A stretch of 35,974 bases of DNA from Verrucomicrobiota bacterium (lineage in GTDB: Bacteria > Verrucomicrobiota > Verrucomicrobiia > CAIQCK01), in the NCBI GenBank assembly GCA_016235595.1, contig JACRJX010000036.1, positions 1 through 35,974 on the forward strand, given 5' to 3'. Below, piece after piece: positions 16,870-24,335 of this stretch. The notes beneath the pieces were generated by a model. It was not told where the DNA came from. It did no database searches and worked only from the letters and a program-made list of their open reading frames with translations. The position numbers were made by a program, and so were the translations under genes. Numbering within the stretch: the stretch's first letter is position 1; every line of letters starts with the position of its first letter.

Positions 16870-18267
16870 ATGAAACATACCCGCGTATTCCTCACCGCTT
16901 TGTGGCTCGCGCCGCTCGCGATGCTGAACGCCGCCGATTCCACACCATCCGCTGCGCCACGGGGCGACGGCGCGCGAGGCGAACTGAGGGTTGGGTTCAG
17001 CCAGGTGGACATCACGCCGCCGGTCGGGGGCGTCATCACCGGTCCGGGAAAGCCGGTCAGCACCGGCACGGACGATCCTCTCAGGGCGCACGCGATGGTT
17101 GTCGAGAGTGGCGGCAGGAAATTGGCCATCGTTGGCGTGGACCTCGTGAAGATTCGCCACGATCTGGCGGATCAAGCCATCGCGTTGGTGACGCGGCAGA
17201 CGGGCATCACACGTGACGCGGTGTTGGTTTGCCCAAGCCACAATCACAGCTCGCCGCTGATTCCGGCGCAGGGGGACAAGGCCACGGCCAACAAGGACTA
17301 CATCGCCACTCTGCCGAAGCTGATCGCCAAGAGCGTCGAACAGGCGAACAAGGCGCTGCAGCCCGCGCGCATGTCCATCGGACGCTCACTGGTTTATGAA
17401 GGGCATTGCAACCGCCGGGTGATTTCGAAGGCGGATGGACTCGTGCTGAATAATTGGCTGAAGAAGCTAAACGACCTGAAGCAGGTTCCGCAGGTGTTGG
17501 GAAGCGAAGGTCCCATTGATCCGGAGCTGTGGGTGGCCCGGTTCGATTCGCTGGATGGAAAGATGCTGGGCACGCTGGTGAACTTCACCTGCCACCCCGG
17601 CCTGCATGACCGCATGAAGATTCACACGTGGTCGGCGGATTTTCCCGGCGTGATCGCGGAGCACATCGCCCAAGCGTATGGCAAACAGGCGGTGTGTGTG
17701 TTCACGCAGGGCGCTTCCGGCAACATCCAACCTCCCGTGATGTGGACGCCTGACTGGAAGGAACGATCCGCGGTGTTTGCGAAGGCGGCTGTGGACGCGG
17801 CCAAGGACGCGATCCCCGTGGAAGAGCCGATCGCCGTGGACTACGCGCGTCGCGATGTGGATGTGCCGCGCTGCAATGCCGAAGCCCAGCGCGAAGGAAC
17901 CATCACTCGCCTGGGTTGGCGGTCGGAATCATTCGAGGGTGCGAGGCGCACTGCAGCCGCGATGCCTCGCACGCTGAAAGTCCCCGTGAGCGCAGCGCGA
18001 ATCGGTCCGCTGGCCATTGCGACCAACGCCGGTGAGCTTTTTGTGGAGTGGGGGATCTCCGTGAAAAAGCGGTCGCCATTTCCCCACACCATTGTGAGTG
18101 AACTGACCAATGATTCGGTTGGTTACGAGCCCACAGCGCAAGCTTTCCAGCATGAGGGTTACGAAACCCTGGCGGGTGTGGATTTGGTGTCGGTGGAGGG
18201 AATCCAGACGTTGGTGGATACGGCAGTGGAATTGTTGCAGATCTTGTGGAAAGGGAATAGCCGGTAG
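16870..18267 (+). CDS. Exported neutral/alkaline ceramidase-like protein (second copy)
   Basis: A 465-residue paralogue of the protein at 14570. Signal peptide at residues 1-21 (cut near MLNAA). The domain opens with VGFSQVDITPPVGGVITGPG. Probable zinc ligands are in VCPSHNHSSPL (around residue 121) and NFTCHPGLHDR (around 238), followed by WSADFPGVIAEHI and FTQGASGNIQPP. The C-terminal family motif is VGYEPTAQAFQHEGYE. GAAAGAAG before the ATG serves as the ribosome-binding site. Divergence from the first copy is large (different metal-site context, SHNH against SHTH), so this is not a recent duplication. The two proteins may act on different amides or esters around the same GH16 substrate. 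No Ig-like C-terminal domain. Confidence 0.88.
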   Translation: MKHTRVFLTALWLAPLAMLNAADSTPSAAPRGDGARGELRVGFSQVDITPPVGGVITGPGKPVSTGTDDPLRAHAMVVESGGRKLAIVGVDLVKIRHDLADQAIALVTRQTGITRDAVLVCPSHNHSSPLIPAQGDKATANKDYIATLPKLIAKSVEQANKALQPARMSIGRSLVYEGHCNRRVISKADGLVLNNWLKKLNDLKQVPQVLGSEGPIDPELWVARFDSLDGKMLGTLVNFTCHPGLHDRMKIHTWSADFPGVIAEHIAQAYGKQAVCVFTQGASGNIQPPVMWTPDWKERSAVFAKAAVDAAKDAIPVEEPIAVDYARRDVDVPRCNAEAQREGTITRLGWRSESFEGARRTAAAMPRTLKVPVSAARIGPLAIATNAGELFVEWGISVKKRSPFPHTIVSELTNDSVGYEPTAQAFQHEGYETLAGVDLVSVEGIQTLVDTAVELLQILWKGNSR

Positions 18268-18416
18268 CGCCGTTTGGCCGGCCAGCTTAGGGAAGCGCCC
18301 TTCATAACCGCGCGCTTGTGCTTTTTGCTCCTGTCGGCTTGTTCTTTCCGCTTGCACTGACTTGTTGGAAGACGAGAATGACGCCGAAACCGCCCATAAA
18401 GGAGTTCAAGGCAACC

Positions 18417-20411
18417 ATGCAGACTGAATTCAGATTTCTATTCCTTCGTTTCCTGTCGTTCTGTCTTGGTTTTTGTGCGCTTTCCGGAGTGGTGGCGGGC
18501 GCGGAACACGAATTGTTCCTCGAAGCGGAGTCTTTCGATAAACTGGGCGGATGGGTGATCGATCAGCAGGCGATGGATCAAATGGGATCGGCCTACATCA
18601 TGGCTCATGGCATGGGGATTCCAGTTCAGGATGCCGAGACTGTTTGCAGCATCCCCGAGTCGGGCGAGTGGATTGTCTGGGTGCGCACCCGGGACTGGAC
18701 AGCATCGTGGAAACGCGGCAAGCCGGCGGGCATCTTCAGGGTTTTGGTCAATGGACAGACTCTGACTGAAACGCTGGGAACAAACGGAAGCGCTTGGAGC
18801 TGGCAGAAGGCGGGCACGGCGCGTCTGGAAAAGGGCGAAGCCAGAATCGCCTTGCACGACCTGACGGGATTCAACGGCCGCTGCGACGCGCTCTACTTGA
18901 CGATGGATGCTCAAGCACAGCCCGAGAATGAGAAACAGAAACTGGCTGATTTCCGCCGGAAGATTCGGCGCATCGTCTGCAAGGATGATCCAGTAGAGTA
19001 TGATCTGGCGGTGGTTGGCGGTGGCATGGCGGGAACTTGCACGGCGATCGCGGCCATACGAACCGGTTCGCGGGTGGTCCTGATTCAAGACCGGCCGGTG
19101 TTGGGCGGCAACAACAGTTCAGAGATACGCGTCGGTTTGGGCGGTTTTGCCCAAGTCGCGCCTTATATGAAACTGGGCAGCGTGGTCACGGAGATAGCGC
19201 CCATTCTGGGCGGCCCTGGCGCCTATCCGGCCGAGGCTTTCGAAGACGCCCGCAAGGAGAACGTTTTCCGGCTTTGTCCACGCAGCCGTTACAAGCTTGC
19301 CATCAATGAGCGGGTCTTTGCAGTGGAAAAGGACGCGGCCGACCCGCACAAGATCACGGCGGTCATCAGCCGCAATACTCGCACTGGCGCCGAGACCCGT
19401 TACAGGGCGCGGCTTTTTGCCGATTGCACCGGCGATGCGGTTGTCGCGCGCCTGATGGGGGCGGCGGTCATGTATGGACGCGAATCACGCCAGACCTTCA
19501 ATGAATCGCTCGCGCCGCAAAAAGCGGACAATCAGGTCATGGGTATGTCGGTGATCTGGTATTCGAAAAAGGCCGGCCAGCCGACTGCTTTCCCCGATGT
19601 GGATTGGGGCATTGCCTTCAATGAGGAGAATGCCTACTACATTCGCAGTGGCGATTGGGAATGGGAAACCGGCCAATACCGCAACCAAGCTGACGAGACC
19701 GAATATATCCGTGACTATGCGCTGATGGTAACCTATGCCAATTGGTCCTTCCTGAAGAATCACTCGCGCCGCAAAGCTGAGTGGGCTTCTGACACGCTGG
19801 TCTGGGTTTCGCCGCTGGGTGGCAAGCGTGAAAGCTATCGGGTTGTTGGCGATCATATCCTGACCCAGAACGACATCGAGAACCGTGTCGCCTATCCCGA
19901 TGCAACTGGTTCAATCACCTGGAGCCTGGATTTGCATTTCCCCGATCCGGAAAATGCGAAGAAGTTCGAGGAGCCATTCCGTTCCTGTGCCTATCATCGC
20001 GGCATTGTCGAACCCTATCAGGTGCCGTATCGATGTCTCTACGCCCGGGATGTCAAAAACCTCTTTCTGGGCGGCCGCGACATCAGTGCCTCGCACGTGG
20101 CGTTTTCCGCCGTTCGTGTCCAGCGCACGCTGGGCATGCTCGGCGAAGTCATCGGCATGGCCGCCAGCATTTGTGCGAAGGAGAACGCATGTCCGCGTGA
20201 CGTTTATAAAACCCACTTGGACAAGCTCAAGGCGATGATGGAGAAAGGCGTGCCCGCGCCATCGGTCTATCACGCCTACCAATGCGACACGAGCGAGACC
20301 TACCATTTCAAGGAACCCGGCTTCATTTCAGTCAACCCGCCCAGCAAGAAACTGGAAGATCCGGAGATCAAGTCGCGGATTGAAGCATTGAAGGTTCAAC
20401 ACAAGCAGTGA
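18417..20411 (+). CDS. Exported FAD-dependent oxidoreductase with N-terminal jelly-roll domain
   Basis: A 664-residue exported flavoprotein. A signal peptide (residues 1-29) is followed by a beta-sandwich of about 140 residues (ELFLEAESFDKLGGWVIDQQ, then ESGEWIVWVRTRDW, GIFRVLVNG and GFNGRCDALYLT) that resembles a carbohydrate-binding or golvesin-type module. The FAD domain starts at YDLAVVGGGMAGTCTAIAA and continues with LIQDRPVLGGNNSSEIRVG. Its C-terminal FAD site is LFLGGRDISASHVAFSAVRV, then RTLGMLGEVIGMAASI. The start at 18417 has AAGG seven bases upstream and begins the signal peptide; an upstream ATG at 18318 is open but adds unrelated residues. The same enzyme type as 11264, but larger. 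It probably oxidises a sugar or sugar-derived group; no substrate is known to me. Confidence 0.87.
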   Translation: MQTEFRFLFLRFLSFCLGFCALSGVVAGAEHELFLEAESFDKLGGWVIDQQAMDQMGSAYIMAHGMGIPVQDAETVCSIPESGEWIVWVRTRDWTASWKRGKPAGIFRVLVNGQTLTETLGTNGSAWSWQKAGTARLEKGEARIALHDLTGFNGRCDALYLTMDAQAQPENEKQKLADFRRKIRRIVCKDDPVEYDLAVVGGGMAGTCTAIAAIRTGSRVVLIQDRPVLGGNNSSEIRVGLGGFAQVAPYMKLGSVVTEIAPILGGPGAYPAEAFEDARKENVFRLCPRSRYKLAINERVFAVEKDAADPHKITAVISRNTRTGAETRYRARLFADCTGDAVVARLMGAAVMYGRESRQTFNESLAPQKADNQVMGMSVIWYSKKAGQPTAFPDVDWGIAFNEENAYYIRSGDWEWETGQYRNQADETEYIRDYALMVTYANWSFLKNHSRRKAEWASDTLVWVSPLGGKRESYRVVGDHILTQNDIENRVAYPDATGSITWSLDLHFPDPENAKKFEEPFRSCAYHRGIVEPYQVPYRCLYARDVKNLFLGGRDISASHVAFSAVRVQRTLGMLGEVIGMAASICAKENACPRDVYKTHLDKLKAMMEKGVPAPSVYHAYQCDTSETYHFKEPGFISVNPPSKKLEDPEIKSRIEALKVQHKQ

Positions 20412-20498
20412 AGTTCCCGGCGGCTCCAGCCTGGACTGGGAGAGTGTTTGCGCTTGTGTCACGCCCTCCCATGGTCATACTGCTGCCGAGGCCATCCG

Positions 20499-22049
20499 AT
20501 GAGCACGACGGCGGCAACGACGCAATCCGCACAAAGGACACCCTTCTGCAAAGCTGCGATATGGAGTCTCGTTCTGGGTATCCTGGGAATTCCACTCTTC
20601 TGCACAGGTTCTCCCATTGGTGCGGTCATTTGCGGCCACATCGCGCGGTCGAAAGTGCGTAAAGCCGCGGGCCAGTTGCGCGGAACCGGAATGGCTCTGG
20701 CGGGGTTGATCACGGGTTACATTGGCGTAGCACTTATTGCGTTGTGTTTGTTTGGCTTGTTCATTACGACTCCCAAGTTAACAATTTCGCCGTATACAGA
20801 CCTCTATGGCTACCGCGCCACCCATCTCGCTCCGAGTGAGGTGTTTTCAGATCCGAAGGTCGTCGCACTCTGCGTCGCGGTTCAGCAGGGTAATCTGGCG
20901 GAGATTGACCGGCTCATTTCTGCGGGAGCGGATGCGAGTGCGGTGGGAAAGAATGGTGCTTCACCGCTGATGTATGCTTTCGCGGCGAAGAACAAACGGG
21001 TGTTTTTGCGACTGCTTGAGCGTGGCGCTGACCCCAACAAGCATGAGAGCGACGGACCCAGCATTACGCATCTGGCAGCGGGGGTCGGAAATGCTGTATG
21101 GCATGATTCATACTGGCTCGAAGCCGTTCTTCGTCACGGAGGCGATCCGAACTTGGAGATGCGTGCCGGAAGCCCGCAAGCCCGCAACCCCAATGACAAG
21201 ACCACACCGCTCCATTGGGCCATCCAAGGCTTCAGCACTCCGAACGTCAAGTTGCTGATCCAGGCTGGCGCGGATCTGAACCGTAAGGATGGATTGTCCG
21301 GTAATACGCCTGCGATGAACGCTGCGGTCAAACGTATGTATGAAGACGTATATCTTCTGCTTCAGGCGGGCGCGGATTTCCGGGCAAGGAACGACCACGA
21401 CCTCGACCTCGCGTGTTACGCTGTGAACGACCAGCCCCCTGTGGAAGGCGAGGCGCGTCGTTGGCAGGATAAGGTGCTCGCGTTTCTTGAGCAGAAGGGA
21501 GTTGATGTGGAGGCGGCGCGAGCGAAGCAGGCTGCGAAAGGTATTAGGACGCGGGGCGTAGCGCCCGGGGAGGTTGAGAAAGTAAAGGACGCCAATGAGA
21601 CCGTTCTCCAACCACGGGCGGTGGATATGGCGGCACTGGCCGGGAAGACTGCGGGGCCAAAGGGCGCCGAGGAAATGAAAATGATTCTCCGGGTGATGCA
21701 ACGCGATGACCCGGCCGCGTTCGAGCAAGTCATGCGTTCCTTCATCAAATGCGCGCACAACGGTGACATTGACGGGATGGTCGCCTTGACAAGCAAAGTG
21801 ACGATCACTCAGACAGGGCTTGAGAAACTGAAAGAGCACTATGCAAAGGATACCATGCCCGCGCTGAAGATGTTCCCCAAGATGTCAGACGGGGGAAATG
21901 TTGATTACATCAACGACGGGAAAGACGCCACCGGCTGGTTGTTCAAGAAGACATTCACCTCGCCGGAAGGGAAGACAGTAAAGTTGCAGTTCACTGTGCT
22001 GAAGGAGCAAGGCAAGATCGGTGTCAGCTCGTTTGACCTGTGGGAGTAG
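20499..22049 (+). CDS. DUF4190 membrane segment fused to ankyrin repeats and an NTF2-like tail
   Basis: A 516-residue membrane protein. Residues 18-90 are a DUF4190 module: helix AIWSLVLGILGIPLFC, the GHIARSKVRKAAGQLRGTGM linker and helix ALAGLITGYIGVALIAL. Residues about 105-315 hold roughly five ankyrin repeats, for example AVQQGNLAEIDRLISAGADA, LLERGADPNKHE and TPLHWAIQGFSTPNVKLLIQ, then AGADLNRKD. Residues about 405-516 (FEQVMRSFIKCAHNGDIDGM and the end GKIGVSSFDLW) look like an NTF2/DUF4878-type fold. DUF4190 alone is common; joined to ankyrin repeats it suggests a membrane-anchored protein-binding scaffold. The ATG at 20499 is chosen because DUF4190 follows it directly; the frame opens at 20448. 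Its stop abuts a DUF1080 remnant. Confidence 0.85.
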   Translation: MSTTAATTQSAQRTPFCKAAIWSLVLGILGIPLFCTGSPIGAVICGHIARSKVRKAAGQLRGTGMALAGLITGYIGVALIALCLFGLFITTPKLTISPYTDLYGYRATHLAPSEVFSDPKVVALCVAVQQGNLAEIDRLISAGADASAVGKNGASPLMYAFAAKNKRVFLRLLERGADPNKHESDGPSITHLAAGVGNAVWHDSYWLEAVLRHGGDPNLEMRAGSPQARNPNDKTTPLHWAIQGFSTPNVKLLIQAGADLNRKDGLSGNTPAMNAAVKRMYEDVYLLLQAGADFRARNDHDLDLACYAVNDQPPVEGEARRWQDKVLAFLEQKGVDVEAARAKQAAKGIRTRGVAPGEVEKVKDANETVLQPRAVDMAALAGKTAGPKGAEEMKMILRVMQRDDPAAFEQVMRSFIKCAHNGDIDGMVALTSKVTITQTGLEKLKEHYAKDTMPALKMFPKMSDGGNVDYINDGKDATGWLFKKTFTSPEGKTVKLQFTVLKEQGKIGVSSFDLWE

Positions 22050-22247
22050 GGAACGCGCTGTTGTTACGAAATCCAGATTGCGGATGATTACAGCAAACGG
22101 CCCTCGCTGCGCAGTACCGGCGCCATCTACAACCTGATCCCACCCAGTGAAAATGCCGGCGCCCGGGCCATGGAGTGGCAGACAGTCGATGTGAAGCTTG
22201 TTGGCAAACAAGTCACCGTGCGCCTCCAGATCAAACCATTGACGTGA
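22050..22247 (+). pseudogene. Truncated DUF1080 (3-keto-disaccharide hydrolase) fragment
   Basis: Starting right after the ankyrin gene stop, a frame of about 65 codons encodes YEIQIADDYS, then STGAIYNLIPPSENAG and MEWQTVDVKLVGKQVTVRL, ending in TGA at 22245. This is the middle part of a DUF1080 domain (compare the usual YE-QI-D, TGA-Y, P-G-W-t-d-t-v-G--v-V-l). It has no start codon, no signal peptide and no C-terminal strands, so it is a remnant left after recombination. Confidence 0.75.
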
Positions 22248-22253
22248 TGGCAG

Positions 22254-22287
22254 GGGATGCCTTCTTTTTCGATTGTCCCGGCATCCC
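22254..22287. terminator. Perfect 8-bp inverted repeat between convergent units
   Basis: GGGATGCC (22254-22261) and GGCATCCC (22280-22287) are perfectly complementary around an 18-base loop that includes CTTTTT. It sits between the plus-strand ankyrin/DUF1080 remnant and the end of the minus-strand radical SAM operon, where a terminator is expected, but the loop is long. Confidence 0.3.
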
Positions 22288-22304
22288 GACGATGGAGAAC
22301 GGTG

Positions 22305-22415
22305 GAACACCTGCAAGCTGACGCCGCCGGCTTTATCGGGAAAGCCGTAAGTCGCTATCCATGACTCGTTCATCATCGGAAGCGCTTTCGCATCAGGGCG
22401 ATGGTGAAGATGCAA
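22305..22415 (+). repeat. Dispersed repeat, left copy (flanks radical SAM operon)
   Basis: This roughly 110-base stretch aligns to 25230-25342 in the same orientation. Shared elements in order are GGTG..ACACC.GCA, CCG.CGGCTTT.TCGGGAA, heptamer units like TAAGTCG/CTATCCA/TGACTCG, then GCTTTCGC..C...G.GATG. The outer parts resemble the argG 3' end (GACGCCGCCGGCTTTATC, and GCGATGGTGAAGATGCAAGC against argG GCGATGGTCGAGAAGCAGGC), with the heptamer block inserted between them. About 370 bases here (22050-22420) hold only the DUF1080 remnant, the hairpin and this repeat. Confidence 0.6.
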
Positions 22416-22420
22416 GCGAG

Positions 22421-23428
22421 TTACGCGGTGAGGAAACAATCCGGATCTCGTTCCCGCAGTGGATCCAGCCCGCGTCCGTGGCTCACAGCCAGACAACCGC
22501 CGCAGTTTTTTCTCAACTTACAACCGCGGCACGCCGAACTCCCTTGCCGGTAGCACTGCGCCCTGGGCGAATCGTAGACTTCGCCAAGACTGGATTCGCG
22601 CAAGTCTCCAATCGGCGAGGGGAATTTCCGGCAGGCGTGGACTTCGCCGTCCGGCAGCAGCGCCACGAAGTTGAACGCCGCTCCGCAGCCAGCACCCGTG
22701 CATCCGGGCAGCGACGGCCGGCCATACTGGTGACGCACGATGCTCAGCAGATTGTCCTTCACGCCCAACACGCTGCAGGAGCGTCGCGCGGCCAGATAGC
22801 GCCCCATGAATGCCGCCAGGTCTCCACGCGCCGGTGTCTCCAAGGTCGTCGCCTCGCCCACTTGTGCGAGCCGGTTGAACGTCATCCGGCACGTCAGCAA
22901 TTGCAGTTCGCTGGCCAGTGGCAGCACTTGGTCGAGATTCGCGCGCGTCAACGTCAACATCACACTCGTGCGCAGCCCCAGATCGCGCGCTGCTCTCAGG
23001 AATACCAGTGTTCGCTCGTAGTGGCCCGCACCGCGCATGGCGTCGTTGTGTTCACGCATTCCTTCCAGACTCACCTGGTAGTAAAGCGGCGGCTGGAACG
23101 TCAACAGCCGGCGAATCGTCTCGGCGTCAGTCGGATTACCCAGGATCGACACGGCCATGCCGGCGCGTGCAACGGCTTCATAGAGCTGCCAGAAATGCGG
23201 ATAGCAGAGCGGGTCGCCGCCACTGAGGCACACTCGCGGCTCGACACGGCGCGCGCGGGCAAACTCCGCCAAGTCGGCCAGTACGCGTTGTGCATCAATC
23301 CATGACAGTTCGCTTCGCGCCGAGCGATCATAACAATGCCGGCAGTGGAATGGACAGGTGTTCGTCAGGTGCCACTGCAACGTGAACACCTTCGCCTTTC
23401 GTCCGAAGAACCATTGGTCGCGCAACAT
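22421..23428 (-). CDS. Radical SAM/SPASM enzyme, candidate modifier of the Gly/Cys-rich tail
   Basis: A 335-residue cytoplasmic radical SAM protein. The first iron-sulfur cluster motif is TNTCPFHCRHCYDRS (Cys25, Cys29, Cys32), the SAM-binding glycine segment is CLSGGDPLCYPHFW, and VSLEGMREHNDAMRG and TSVMLTLTRANLDQV follow. The C-terminal SPASM region carries further cysteines for auxiliary clusters: Cys-x4-Cys early (GCTGAGCGA), DGEVHACRKFPSPIG, and SACRGCKLRKNCGGCLAV (C-x2-C-x5-C-x2-C). As I recall, the overall look is closest to SbtM/PqqE-type peptide-modifying maturases. The start at 23428 (MLRDQWFFG) is preferred over 23545, because the extra 39 Ala/Val/Glu-rich residues are only the membrane protein's Gly/Cys tail read in another frame. 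It begins 19 bases after that gene's stop, third in a three-gene operon. Confidence 0.9.
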   Translation of the reverse strand: MLRDQWFFGRKAKVFTLQWHLTNTCPFHCRHCYDRSARSELSWIDAQRVLADLAEFARARRVEPRVCLSGGDPLCYPHFWQLYEAVARAGMAVSILGNPTDAETIRRLLTFQPPLYYQVSLEGMREHNDAMRGAGHYERTLVFLRAARDLGLRTSVMLTLTRANLDQVLPLASELQLLTCRMTFNRLAQVGEATTLETPARGDLAAFMGRYLAARRSCSVLGVKDNLLSIVRHQYGRPSLPGCTGAGCGAAFNFVALLPDGEVHACRKFPSPIGDLRESSLGEVYDSPRAQCYRQGSSACRGCKLRKNCGGCLAVSHGRGLDPLRERDPDCFLTA

Positions 23429-23447
23429 TGTGTTCCCGGCAATTGCC

Positions 23448-24335
23448 TTAGCCGCCTCCACAACCGCCACAGCCTCCCCCGCCGCCGCAACCTCCACCTC
23501 CACCGCAACTGCTGCCGACACAACATGACGAGGTGCCAAGACCACTGGTGTCGGTCGGTCGGAGTTTCAGAGGTGCGATTACCTCTTGTGCCGCCGCAGG
23601 CAACACTGACAAGCCATACACTGCCGCCAGCATTGTCAATTCGTTCGTTGGACCATGTAGCGGGACACTCGTACAGCGCGAGTGCAAGTCAGTAAAGAGC
23701 AGGGCGATGGTCTTGAATACGTCGCGGCCCATGCGCGTGCGGAATGGGTGGGTGACCAGATACAGCACCACCCCCGCCAACATCGCGAGCAGGACAAGGA
23801 ACAGGATGTTGTGTCGGCCGCGCGAAATAGCGACGATGATCTTGATGACCGCCATGAGCATCATGAACAATAGCGACGCGGCAAACAACATATCCCGAAA
23901 GAGTTTTTGCTGAGCGTTCGGCAGCAAACCCATCTTGCGCAATTCGTCGCCCACCGCTTCGACCTCGGCGTTGACGGCTGTCTCTTTGAAGACAACGGCA
24001 GCTTCATCTTCCCAGAGGAACTTGGTGAGCACACAGCGGTCGAGCGGGCGCGTCGCCTTCTTGACAGCGTCCTCGCTCACAGTCCGGAGTCTTGAACCAT
24101 TGACGATCAGCAAACCGCGATCAATCAACGCCACGAGCGCCACCTGCATCAGGTGGGAGGCCCCGCCGCGCAGGTAGGCAAGTTGGTAAGGATCCTGTGG
24201 CACGTTTTCAGCCGCCGGCACGGCTGCTTCTCGCTCGCGCCGCACCCATACCGCCACTCCAGCCACCACCAGCAGCAATAGCGAGTAAAAGAGCAGGAAC
24301 GCCGGCCCGGGAAGGTCGAAGATGTTAAGCGACAT
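23448..24335 (-). CDS. TIGR04222-type membrane protein with Gly/Cys-only C-terminal tail
   Basis: A 295-residue inner-membrane protein. TM segments are at about 11-31, 149-170 and 176-195. The soluble part 45-145 contains the family signature DPYQLAYLRGGASHLMQVAL followed by DRGLL. After TM3, residues 200-260 are followed by a tail consisting almost only of Gly and Cys: six cysteines at 271, 272, 277, 283, 289 and 292, spaced by five-glycine runs, ending CGGCGGG at the last codon. Positive charges after TM1 and TM3 place the tail in the cytoplasm. The family (TIGR04222, named from memory) is known for such low-complexity ends, with no assigned function. Its ATG overlaps the nucleotidyltransferase stop by 11 bases, and the radical SAM gene follows after 19 bases, so the tail is a plausible substrate. 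Confidence 0.88.
   Translation of the reverse strand: MSLNIFDLPGPAFLLFYSLLLLVVAGVAVWVRREREAAVPAAENVPQDPYQLAYLRGGASHLMQVALVALIDRGLLIVNGSRLRTVSEDAVKKATRPLDRCVLTKFLWEDEAAVVFKETAVNAEVEAVGDELRKMGLLPNAQQKLFRDMLFAASLLFMMLMAVIKIIVAISRGRHNILFLVLLAMLAGVVLYLVTHPFRTRMGRDVFKTIALLFTDLHSRCTSVPLHGPTNELTMLAAVYGLSVLPAAAQEVIAPLKLRPTDTSGLGTSSCCVGSSCGGGGGCGGGGGCGGCGGG

Noticed and set aside
23448..23530. The Gly/Cys-coding stretch considered as a simple-sequence DNA repeat or a CRISPR-like array.
   Set aside because: It is in frame at the end of a conserved membrane protein, contains no spacers, and is better explained as a protein tail.
23429..23545. Upstream extension of the radical SAM reading frame (start at 23545) rich in Ala, Val and Glu.
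   Set aside because: These codons are the Gly/Cys tail of the membrane protein read in another frame; the radical SAM homology begins after MLRDQWFFG.
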